From Acidobacteriaceae bacterium (GTDB lineage Bacteria; Acidobacteriota; Terriglobia; Terriglobales; Acidobacteriaceae), in the NCBI GenBank assembly GCA_031296355.1, contig JARLFX010000440.1, positions 1 through 16,333 on the forward strand: a stretch of DNA of 16,333 bases, read 5' to 3'. The notes beneath the pieces were generated by a model. The model ran no database searches. It saw only the letters and a program-made list of their open reading frames with translations, and was not told the origin of the DNA. This document shows positions 1 through 6,865 of this stretch, piece by piece. The position numbers were made by a program, and so were the translations under genes. Each line of letters opens with the position of its first letter. Within the stretch, counting starts at the first letter, position 1.

Positions 1-858
1 ATCTCCGGCAGCGAAGGCCCGGCGGCAGGAGCTACCTACGTGAAGGGCTTCAACGCCTCGCTGGTAACCTCTTCGCAACACGATTCCGCCTCCGCCTGGT
101 CCAACACTCTCGCGCCAGACGTCTCGTTTGCCTACAACTCTCATCTGGGCATGGACTTCTCATTCCCCTACTACACCTATCTGGACACCTACGTTGCCGG
201 CGGCAGCATATTGAAGCCGACGAACAATCTCATCACGGTACACAACATGATTGGCGATGCGTCGTCCTCCGTTCACCTCGCATTCTCTCCCTGGTCAATG
301 GATTACGTGCTGACGGTGACCGGCGGCTTCCCCGTTGGCAACACCACCTATGGCCTCAGTGCGACGGAGTACACGTACAACGTAAACAACCACTTTGATA
401 AGGCATTCGGCATCTTCACGCCAGACATTGAACTCGGCATCGGCGACTCCACTAACCTGCTCAAGCGTCGTGCCGCCAAGTCAAACATCATCATTGGACC
501 GCTGGCGAACTTCACCGCAGGCGTCTCCATGGACCTGCCCTTCAATATGAGCTTCAGCACCGATGCGTATGAGAACCTGCCGCTGGAAAACCAGAGCACC
601 TACCGCACCATTCGGAACACGAAGAAGCGCACTAAAACGGTCGTGCAGACCGGTTCAGGCCCGGCAGAAGACAACGGCTTTGAAACTAACCTGGATATTC
701 CGCTTAATCCGCATGTTGTGCTCTCCGGCTTTTACAACCGCAGCTTGCGTCAGCGTGAAGATACGGCGGGATTCTCCCTCACCTTCCTGCTGCGCGCACC
801 CAAGCCAGCAGCCGCAGCAGCCCCGAAGGCGTCAACACCAGCACCTGCCGCACACTAA
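1..858 (+). CDS. Probable outer-membrane beta-barrel protein, 3' part (5' end outside window)
   Basis: The reading frame is open from base 1, so the 285 residues here are the C-terminal part of a longer protein. A GTG at 40 lies inside the frame and is not a convincing start, because it has no ribosome binding site and the frame continues upstream. The sequence is rich in alternating polar/aromatic strands (for example VSFAYNSHLGMDFSF and YVLTVTGGF), as in outer-membrane barrels. The last strand, GFSLTFLLR, looks like a beta-signal. It is followed by an Ala/Pro-rich tail of about 20 residues ending in PAPAAH. I do not recognise a specific family, and the substrate or function is unknown. The gene is convergent with the DinB-like gene and ends just before a shared terminator. 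The barrel assignment is inference from strand pattern; the signal peptide would lie upstream of the window. Confidence 0.6.
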   Translation: MSGSEGPAAGATYVKGFNASLVTSSQHDSASAWSNTLAPDVSFAYNSHLGMDFSFPYYTYLDTYVAGGSILKPTNNLITVHNMIGDASSSVHLAFSPWSMDYVLTVTGGFPVGNTTYGLSATEYTYNVNNHFDKAFGIFTPDIELGIGDSTNLLKRRAAKSNIIIGPLANFTAGVSMDLPFNMSFSTDAYENLPLENQSTYRTIRNTKKRTKTVVQTGSGPAEDNGFETNLDIPLNPHVVLSGFYNRSLRQREDTAGFSLTFLLRAPKPAAAAAPKASTPAPAAH

Positions 859-872
859 TCAAATCGCAATAG

Positions 873-901
873 AAAAGGGCAGCCTCATCGGCTGCCCTTT
901 T
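873..901. terminator. Bidirectional intrinsic terminator
   Basis: A perfect 12-bp inverted repeat (AAAAGGGCAGCC / GGCTGCCCTTTT) encloses a 5-nt loop at 885-889. The G/C-rich core is flanked by A4 on the left and T4 on the right, so either strand gives a hairpin followed by a U-run. It lies 14 nt after the stop of the + strand barrel gene and 19 nt beyond the stop of the - strand DinB-like gene, so it can end both transcripts. Confidence 0.9.
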
Positions 902-920
902 ATTGCTGATCAAATTACCT

Positions 921-1529
921 CTAGCGAACGCTGGCAGGCGGCACAATGCCGTTCATGCGCAGGTACTCTACCAGTTGGCCGTAGTGATCTCGCATGTGCG
1001 CCACACTGCCGGCGGTAAGCGTTGTCGGCGTTGCCGGATTCTTTCCCTTGGTCATCTGGAAAGCCGTCTGCGCAGTAATGGTCAAGATCGCGGCATGGCC
1101 ATAGGCGATGGAATCCTTGAGCGCCTTCACCAGATCATCCTTGCTGGTCATCTTGCCGATGGCCGCCACGTCCACTGGCGGCGGTGTAGCAGCGAATCCG
1201 CTGAAGTAGTAGTAATTCGACTGGGCTACATGCGCGATCTGCTGTCCGAATGTGCGCACGTCCTTGTATTCGGTAGTTGCACCCGGCTTGAAGTAGTCCG
1301 AGCTTGGAGCAAAGTTATATTTATCTGCCGGCATGGCCTCCGCCAAGCCAACAAAATCCTTCTCCACGCCGCTCAGCAGTTTGTCCAGCGCCTTCGCCGG
1401 ATCCATCTGGGTCGTCGCCAGAGCAGCGGATGTTCCGCTGCCGGCCTGCATCTGGGCCTGTAACCCGTTTGCCTGCAACGCCAGCACAAAGGCCAGCGCA
1501 GTAGTAGCAACTCCAAGTGTCTTCTTCAT
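921..1529 (-). CDS. Exported DinB-family (four-helix, metal-binding fold) protein
   Basis: A 202-residue protein with a Sec signal peptide (MKKTLGVATTALAFVLALQA, cleavage probably near QAQ at about 24-26). The mature part fits the DinB/YfiT-like four-helix fold: His100 in QQIAHVAQS and His178/His182 in VAHMRDHYGQL are placed like the metal-binding triad, and the end EYLRMNGIVPPAS is typical of the family. Some family members are thiol S-transferases or hydrolases, but many have no known reaction, and I cannot assign one. The export signal is notable because most characterised DinB-fold enzymes are cytosolic. The ATG at 1529-1527 is preceded by GAGGA about 6 nt away, supporting this start. The gene is divergent from the PL7 lipoprotein gene (174-nt gap) and convergent with the barrel gene. 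Confidence 0.85.
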   Translation of the reverse strand: MKKTLGVATTALAFVLALQANGLQAQMQAGSGTSAALATTQMDPAKALDKLLSGVEKDFVGLAEAMPADKYNFAPSSDYFKPGATTEYKDVRTFGQQIAHVAQSNYYYFSGFAATPPPVDVAAIGKMTSKDDLVKALKDSIAYGHAAILTITAQTAFQMTKGKNPATPTTLTAGSVAHMRDHYGQLVEYLRMNGIVPPASVR

Positions 1530-1628
1530 AACAAATCCTCGCGTGTTGCGGAATTGTGATGCGGCCTTAGCCTACCAGATACCAGTCTCACTGGCGTCTC
1601 AGATTATGATTCGATCTTCAAACAAACA

Positions 1629-1659
1629 TTGCCAAATCGTACCTTCTGCTTGTTAGAAT
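1629..1659 (+). promoter_or_regulatory. Candidate promoter for the PL7 lipoprotein gene
   Basis: An extended -10 element, TG-T-TAGAAT (1651-1659), lies 44 nt before the GTG start. TTGCCA at 1629-1634 could serve as the -35 box, but with a long 19-bp spacer, so the extended -10 is the stronger part. The predicted transcript would have a leader of roughly 35-40 nt carrying the AGGAG at 1694-1698. This is pattern matching only. Confidence 0.35.
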
Positions 1660-1703
1660 TGCCCCCTTCCCCTATTGACGTCTCACTTTTCCCAGGAGTC
1701 TCC

Positions 1704-3626
1704 GTGCCAACCATTACTTCGTTCAAAGCTCTTCCCTTAGCATTTTTTGCCTGCATCATTGCCGTCACTCTGGCAGGCTGCAACAGTAGCTCCACGCCTG
1801 CAGCCAGCACCGCCTCCACGGGCCCCGGCACGGTCGGCTTCACAGCCTCTACCACTGCCGCCGCGCAGATTGCGGGCACCGCACTGGTTCCCGTTCCCCG
1901 CGTTGGAGGATCGACGGGCGCACTCACCATCGCTTACGCGACCAGCGACGGCACCGCGCTCTCGACTGCCCTACTCTCCAATCCGGCGGATTACACCAGG
2001 ACTGCCGGCACGCTGACCTGGGCCGACGGCGACAGCTCCACCAAGATGATCTACGTGCCGCTGGCTACCTCCATGAACTTCTGGGGCACCCGCAGCTTTA
2101 CCGTCACACTCAGCGGGCTCACGGGCGGCGCCACCCTGGGCACGGCGTCCACTACGGTCAACATCGCCGGTGGATTGAACGTCCCCATCCCGGGCACGCT
2201 CGCATTCACCGCCAGCACGGCAACCACCTCGGTGATGAACGGATTCATCACGCTCAGCGTATCGCGCACCACCACCACTGCCAATGCCGATGCCAGCAGC
2301 GGCACAGCCTCAGTGAACTACACCACCGTCAACGGCACCGCCACCGCCGGCGTGGATTACACCGCCACCAGCGGCACCCTGAACTGGGCTGACAATGATC
2401 CGGTTCCCACCAAGACCATCACCATCCCGCTCGTACCCACATCGGTCTTCACCGGCACGCGTGTCTTCACGGTCACACTCTCTTCGCCCGCAGGCTCTCT
2501 GAGCGTGCAGCCCACCCTGGGCACCAACGCAACCGCTACCATCACGTTGAACACCGCAACTGTCCCCGGCACCATAGGTTTCACTGCCGCCACCACGGCC
2601 GCCAATCAATACACCGCTACCGCATCCATCCCTGTCAGCCGCACACTGGGCACAGTGGGAACGGTCGGTGTCTCGTACGCCACGACAAATGGCAGCGCCG
2701 TCGCAGGCACGGATTACACGGCAACCACCGGCACGCTGAGCTGGGCCGCCGGAGATAGCGCCAACAAGACCATCACCGTACCGGTCAAGTCCACGCCGCT
2801 CTTCAATGGCACAAAGAACTTCACCGTCAATCTGAGTTCGCCCACAGGAAGCCCGAACCTCGGCACCGTATCGAATGCAGTCACCATCACCGGCATGCTG
2901 GCGCCTTCCACCTGCTCCGGCTTCGACTTCACCCCCTGGTACTTGCAGCTTCCCATTGACCAGTATGGCGGCACCGGCGGCACAAACGGCATCCAGTACG
3001 CGTCCACCAGCGCCTCCACTGCACAGATCAAGGCAGGCTTCGTCGATCCCTACTTCTACGCCGATTCCAGCTGCAACCTGCTCTTCACCGCACCATCCAA
3101 TGGCGCTGTCACCACGCCGGGTTCCGGCTCTGACCATACCCGCTCCGAACTGCGCGAGCTCTACACCGGCACCGGCGCAGACTCCAACAGCGATTGGAAC
3201 AGCAGCATTGGCGGCACATTAAACGCAGTCGCCAGGGTCAACTCCGTCTCTGTGGGGTCAGACATTGCCACCATCGCGCAGATTCACGGCCAGAGCCTGG
3301 TGTTCATGCTGCTCGTCTACCGCCCGGCGCTGAACGACGTCGCAGTCGACATCTACACCACCAACACCAGCAGCAGCGCCCACACGCGGACGTCCGTCGC
3401 CACGGGCATCACGCTGGGCTCTGCCATTACCTACAAGATCGTCTACTCCGCCAACACCATCGCGGTCACAGTGAATGGCAACACCCAGAGCTTTCCGATT
3501 GACATCTCCTGGGCCAACTCGCCGGTCTACTTCAAGCTGGGCGCTTACCACTCCGTCTCCAACACCGGCAACCCTGCAGGCGACCAGACGCAGGTAAGCT
3601 TCAGTTCCCTCTCCGTCACGCACTAA
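1704..3626 (+). CDS. Lipoprotein with three Calx-beta-like domains and a PL7 alginate lyase domain
   Basis: I place the start at the GTG at 1704, 5 nt after AGGAG, giving 640 residues; an ATG at 1629 in the same frame has no ribosome binding site and would bury the signal. The N-terminus is a lipoprotein signal with lipobox LAGC (Cys26), so the protein is probably membrane-anchored. Three Calx-beta-like repeats follow (about 42-155, 163-283, 288-397), each with a strand like GTxxFTA, a DYTxTxGTLxWA core and a final T(I/V)xxP strand. From about 405 on is a polysaccharide lyase family 7 domain. Its three family motifs are visible: RSELRE (480-485), QIH (526-528) and YFKLGAY (609-615), holding the expected catalytic Arg, Gln, His and Tyr. 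PL7 enzymes cleave alginate or related uronate polymers by beta-elimination; QIH types often prefer G-containing blocks. The exact substrate is inference. No other alginate-use gene is visible nearby. Confidence 0.85.
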   Translation: MPTITSFKALPLAFFACIIAVTLAGCNSSSTPAASTASTGPGTVGFTASTTAAAQIAGTALVPVPRVGGSTGALTIAYATSDGTALSTALLSNPADYTRTAGTLTWADGDSSTKMIYVPLATSMNFWGTRSFTVTLSGLTGGATLGTASTTVNIAGGLNVPIPGTLAFTASTATTSVMNGFITLSVSRTTTTANADASSGTASVNYTTVNGTATAGVDYTATSGTLNWADNDPVPTKTITIPLVPTSVFTGTRVFTVTLSSPAGSLSVQPTLGTNATATITLNTATVPGTIGFTAATTAANQYTATASIPVSRTLGTVGTVGVSYATTNGSAVAGTDYTATTGTLSWAAGDSANKTITVPVKSTPLFNGTKNFTVNLSSPTGSPNLGTVSNAVTITGMLAPSTCSGFDFTPWYLQLPIDQYGGTGGTNGIQYASTSASTAQIKAGFVDPYFYADSSCNLLFTAPSNGAVTTPGSGSDHTRSELRELYTGTGADSNSDWNSSIGGTLNAVARVNSVSVGSDIATIAQIHGQSLVFMLLVYRPALNDVAVDIYTTNTSSSAHTRTSVATGITLGSAITYKIVYSANTIAVTVNGNTQSFPIDISWANSPVYFKLGAYHSVSNTGNPAGDQTQVSFSSLSVTH

Positions 3627-3637
3627 ACCGGCATGGC

Positions 3638-3655
3638 GCCTCCTTCACCGGAGGC
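3638..3655 (+). terminator. Weak hairpin after the PL7 lipoprotein gene
   Basis: A 6-bp G/C-rich stem (GCCTCC / GGAGGC) with a 6-nt loop begins 11 nt after the stop codon. No T-run follows, so intrinsic termination would be weak. It could be a transcript-end stabiliser, or chance. Confidence 0.25.
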
Positions 3656-3698
3656 CCCACCGCACGGCTCCATCCGCATCACCAGATAGAATGGAGCT

Positions 3699-4862
3699 AT
3701 GCTGCGTGTCTACATGGACGCTAACGCGACCACGCCCCTGCTGCCAGAGGTGCTGGACGCCATGCGCCCATTCTTTCTGGAACGCTTCGGCAACGCCTCC
3801 TCCATTCACCGCCCCGGCCAACTGGCCCGCGCCGCGGTCGATCATGCGCGCGAGAGCGTCGCCGCACTCATCGGCTCGCGCTCCTCAGAGATCGTATTCA
3901 CCAGCGGCGGCACGGAAAGCGATAATCTCGCGCTCTTTGGCATTCTTCAAGCCGGCGATCACCTGGTCACATCCGCCATTGAGCACAGCGCCGTCCTGCA
4001 CTCTGCTGAAGAGCTGGAAAAGCGCGGCGTCGAAGTCACCTTTGTAGCCTGCGACAGCACCGGCAGCATACTGCCCGCGCAGGTTCGCGCCGCCATGCGG
4101 CCCAATACGCGGCTGGTCAGCATCCTGCTTGCGAATAACGAGACCGGTGTGCTGCAGCCCACGACCGAGTTCGCTGCCATTGCCCACGAGCACGGTGCGC
4201 TCTTCCATACGGACGCAGTACAGGCCGTCGGCAAAGTTCCTGTCGATGTGAAGGCGCTGGGCTGCGACCTGCTCTCCATCTCCGCGCACAAGATTCATGG
4301 GCCGCAGGGCGTGGGAGCGCTCTTTGTTCGCCGCAGTATCCGCGTTGCGCCCCTGCTGTACGGAGGCACGCACGAACGGCAGCGCCGCGCCGGCACGGAA
4401 AATGTTCCCGGTATCGTTGGGATGGGCAAAGCTGCAGAGCTTGCCCAGCAGTGGCTCGCCGGTAATGGCCCCGCAGAGCTCGCCGCCCGCCGCGACCGGC
4501 TCGAATCGGAGCTGCTGCGCGCCATCAGCGGCAGCGGTGTGAATGGCGCAGACGCGCCGCGGGTGTGCAACACCACTAACCTGTACTTCGATCATGTCGA
4601 GGCAGAAGCCCTGCTGATTGCGCTCGACATGAAAGGGCTCGCCGTCTCCGGCGGCTCTGCCTGCCAGTCCGGCGCGACCGAGCCATCTCACGTCCTGCTC
4701 GCGATGGGGCTGGGCGTAGATCGCGCTCGCGCCAGCCTGCGCTTTTCGCTCTCCAAGCTGACCACAGACGCGGATATTGATTTTGCATTGCGTATCGTGC
4801 CGACCGCCGTGGCGCGCCTGCGGGATATCTCCCCAGCGCACCAGCTCACAACCGCAAAATAA
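3699..4862 (+). CDS. iscS: Cysteine desulfurase (IscS/NifS family, class V aminotransferase fold)
   Basis: A 387-residue PLP enzyme that removes sulfur from L-cysteine as an enzyme-bound persulfide for Fe-S cluster assembly and tRNA thiolation. The N-terminal motif RVYMDANATTPL is standard for the family. The PLP-binding lysine is Lys198 in SISAHKIHGPQG, and the persulfide-forming cysteine is Cys322 in SGGSACQSGATEPSHVL, in the long active-site loop typical of IscS/NifS (group I) enzymes. All core residues appear intact and the length is normal. The ATG is preceded by GGAG only 2 nt away, and TAGAAT at 3687-3692 looks like a -10 box. No iscU, iscR or suf gene is adjacent. mnmA, a known recipient of IscS-derived sulfur, lies 2 kb downstream on the same strand beyond an opposite-strand permease. 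The exact iscS versus nifS naming is uncertain. Confidence 0.93.
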   Translation: MLRVYMDANATTPLLPEVLDAMRPFFLERFGNASSIHRPGQLARAAVDHARESVAALIGSRSSEIVFTSGGTESDNLALFGILQAGDHLVTSAIEHSAVLHSAEELEKRGVEVTFVACDSTGSILPAQVRAAMRPNTRLVSILLANNETGVLQPTTEFAAIAHEHGALFHTDAVQAVGKVPVDVKALGCDLLSISAHKIHGPQGVGALFVRRSIRVAPLLYGGTHERQRRAGTENVPGIVGMGKAAELAQQWLAGNGPAELAARRDRLESELLRAISGSGVNGADAPRVCNTTNLYFDHVEAEALLIALDMKGLAVSGGSACQSGATEPSHVLLAMGLGVDRARASLRFSLSKLTTDADIDFALRIVPTAVARLRDISPAHQLTTAK

Positions 4863-4865
4863 CGC

Positions 4866-6731
4866 TTAGCGCGGGTTGAGATACCAGGGAATGTTGACCA
4901 CCACAATGCGCTGGTTGCCGCGCAGCAGCAGAATCACCTTCAGCACCTGCACCCGCTGGTTATGCAGAACGTTCTCCCACCAGTGGCGCACCACAAGCTC
5001 CGGCACCAGCACCGTCACCTTGCGCGTGGGATGAATCTTCTCCAACTCCAGGATGTAGTGCACCAGCGGATTAATGATGAAGCGGAAGTGCGACTTAAGA
5101 ATCACCAGTTGCGGTTGTGGCAGCGGAGTGCCACGCAGCGGCGTAGCGATTTTCTCTTCCCATATGGCGCACAGCGCAGAGGGCTCTTCATCGCAATCCA
5201 CGTGCAGCACGCGGATATCGGATGAGAGTACCAGCGCAAAGCGCAGCGCCTTCTCCGTCATCCGGTTCCAGCGGTCCATTGGAATCACCACGATCGGCTC
5301 TTCCAGATTGGTCACATCCAAAGGCTTCGCTTCTGCCGTCTCTTTGTAAATACGAGTGTAGTGGCGCTTCACGCGGACCATGCCGTAGATGATGACCGGC
5401 ACCACCAGTACGGTGATCCAGGCGCCTTCCATAAACTTGGTAGCCACCAGAACGATCAGCGCAAAGCCTGTAGCAATTGCGCCGAATCCGTTCACAAACA
5501 TCTTGCCGCGTGCACCACCCTCTTTCTTCCAGTGCACCACCATGCCAGCCTGCGAGAGCGTGAAGGCAAGAAACGCGCCAATGGCATAGAGCGGAATCAG
5601 CTTGTCGGTCACGCCGTCAAACATGATCAGGATAATGGCAGTGAACGTGACCAGAGCGTAGATGCCGTGCGAGTAGAGCAACCGCCGTCCGCGCAGCGTA
5701 AAGACGTGCGGCAGATAATCATGCAGCGCAATGGCGCGCGTCAGGCGGGGGAAATCGGCAAATGCAGTATTGGCTGAAAGCGCCAGCGCCAGCAGCACGC
5801 AGCCCATGGTCGCGTGATAGAACCAGCCGCGTCCCATCACCGCGCATACCAGCAAACTCAAAACACTCTGATAGCCGTGAACCGTGGGATCCATTGCGCC
5901 AATGTGATAAGCGCTCGCCAGATAAGAGGTGCCGAAGAGCAGCATGATCAGCAGAACAATGATCACTGTCAGCGTATGCTGGGCTTTCTTGACTCGCGGC
6001 TCGCCGAAGGCCATCACACCATTCGACACCGCCTCGGTGCCGGTCATGGCCGCACATCCACTGGAGAAGGCCTTCATTAGAATCCAGAGGCCGACCGTCT
6101 CCGTCATCGGACCAATGGGAGGGGGGGCTACAACCGCCACTGGATGACCATGGCTCATGACGTACTTCCACACGCCAACACCGATCACGATCGCCAGCGA
6201 TCCCACAAAGAGGAATGTCGGCGCCACAAAAGCCAGCCCGGTATCGCGCACCCCGCGCATGTTAATGACTGCCAGAAAAACAAGAATGATCAAACAGAAC
6301 AGCAGCGTATGTTGGTGCAGGTTTTGGAAATCCGAAACCATGGCGGTAACGCCGGCTGAAATACCCACGGCCGCCGTCAGAATGTAGTCGATCATCAGTG
6401 CAGCAGCCGCGAGCAACCCGGCCATTTCACCCAGGTTCTCAGTGGCTACGGTGTACGATCCGCCACCATGAGGATAGGCCGCGATCGTCTGCCGGTAGCT
6501 GAGAAAAAGAACGACCAGAAGACACAGAATGACCGAAATAATTGGAACGATGAGATGAAGCCCTGCCAGACCCAGGGGGATCAGGAAGACCATGGCCGCT
6601 TCAGGGCCATATGCTGCTGAGGTAAGACCATCTAACCCGAAAATGGGGATGCCGGCGGCAACCCCAATGTGCTCTCCGCGTTCTTCACTGGTGGCAAGTG
6701 GCTTGCCAAAAAGAATATCTAAAAAGGACAT
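4866..6731 (-). CDS. KimA-like potassium/APC-superfamily permease with cytosolic USP-like C-domain
   Basis: I set the start at the ATG at 6731-6729, which has GGAGAG about 5 nt upstream. Further in-frame sequence to 6815 is charged and lacks a ribosome binding site. The product has 621 residues with about 12 hydrophobic segments in the first two thirds. From memory, the N-terminal region closely resembles Bacillus KimA: FGKPL near residue 8, then LTSAAYGPE, LSYRQTIAAYPHGGGSY, TENLGEMAGLLA and MIDYILTAAVGISAG. KimA is a proton-coupled potassium importer. The C-terminal part (from about 450, EEPIVVIPMDRWNRMTEKAL) resembles the universal-stress-protein-like cytosolic domain that binds c-di-AMP in KimA. 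Potassium specificity here is inference; a general amino-acid permease is the fallback. Its stop is only 3 nt from that of the desulfurase, with no terminator between them. Confidence 0.8.
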   Translation of the reverse strand: MSFLDILFGKPLATSEERGEHIGVAAGIPIFGLDGLTSAAYGPEAAMVFLIPLGLAGLHLIVPIISVILCLLVVLFLSYRQTIAAYPHGGGSYTVATENLGEMAGLLAAAALMIDYILTAAVGISAGVTAMVSDFQNLHQHTLLFCLIILVFLAVINMRGVRDTGLAFVAPTFLFVGSLAIVIGVGVWKYVMSHGHPVAVVAPPPIGPMTETVGLWILMKAFSSGCAAMTGTEAVSNGVMAFGEPRVKKAQHTLTVIIVLLIMLLFGTSYLASAYHIGAMDPTVHGYQSVLSLLVCAVMGRGWFYHATMGCVLLALALSANTAFADFPRLTRAIALHDYLPHVFTLRGRRLLYSHGIYALVTFTAIILIMFDGVTDKLIPLYAIGAFLAFTLSQAGMVVHWKKEGGARGKMFVNGFGAIATGFALIVLVATKFMEGAWITVLVVPVIIYGMVRVKRHYTRIYKETAEAKPLDVTNLEEPIVVIPMDRWNRMTEKALRFALVLSSDIRVLHVDCDEEPSALCAIWEEKIATPLRGTPLPQPQLVILKSHFRFIINPLVHYILELEKIHPTRKVTVLVPELVVRHWWENVLHNQRVQVLKVILLLRGNQRIVVVNIPWYLNPR

Positions 6732-6852
6732 CAACTCTCCGTAAGGGGGGACCTTTTGTATAGTACGCGACCTTGTCAAACCGGACGGGCTATTTCGTCC
6801 TTTTATTCGCCTCATAAAGAATTGGAGTGAGTTTCGGACTGCATCGGTCGCC

Positions 6853-6858
6853 TATACT
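6853..6858 (+). promoter_or_regulatory. Candidate -10 box for mnmA (possible leaderless transcript)
   Basis: TATACT matches the -10 consensus at five of six positions and ends 7 nt before the preferred mnmA ATG at 6866. A transcript from it would start at or next to the ATG. No good -35 hexamer lies 16-18 bp upstream, so the call is tentative. Confidence 0.3.
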
Positions 6859-6865
6859 GGTAAGA

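Noticed and set aside
2200..2860. Tandem DNA repeats in the PL7 gene
   Set aside because: The similarity is at protein-domain level (Calx-beta-like units). The DNA has diverged, so it is not annotated as a nucleotide repeat.
2310..3137. Long minus-strand open frame (275 codons) opposite the PL7 lipoprotein gene
   Set aside because: It is a shadow of the repetitive Gly/Ala/Thr-rich coding sequence. The translation is low-complexity (Gly/Arg/Cys/Asp) with no recognisable motif or ribosome binding site.
3885..4841. 318-codon minus-strand open frame opposite the cysteine desulfurase
   Set aside because: The + strand frame holds every catalytic motif of the family. The minus frame has no family resemblance and reflects the strong GC3 bias.
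6121..6127. G7 homopolymer inside the permease gene as a phase-variation tract
   Set aside because: It encodes an ordinary Pro run (APPP) in a loop and the frame is intact. A single tract of seven is weak evidence for phase variation.
6751..6779. Consensus TTGACA (minus strand, 6779-6774) as the permease promoter
   Set aside because: The hexamer is perfect, but the nearest -10-like sequence (TATACA, 6762-6757) is only 11 bp away. The spacing is wrong for a sigma-70 promoter, so I did not annotate it.
6732..6865. c-di-AMP (ydaO-type) riboswitch upstream of the KimA-like gene
   Set aside because: The whole divergent gap is about 134 nt and shows no extended conserved leader or terminator hairpin before the permease start.
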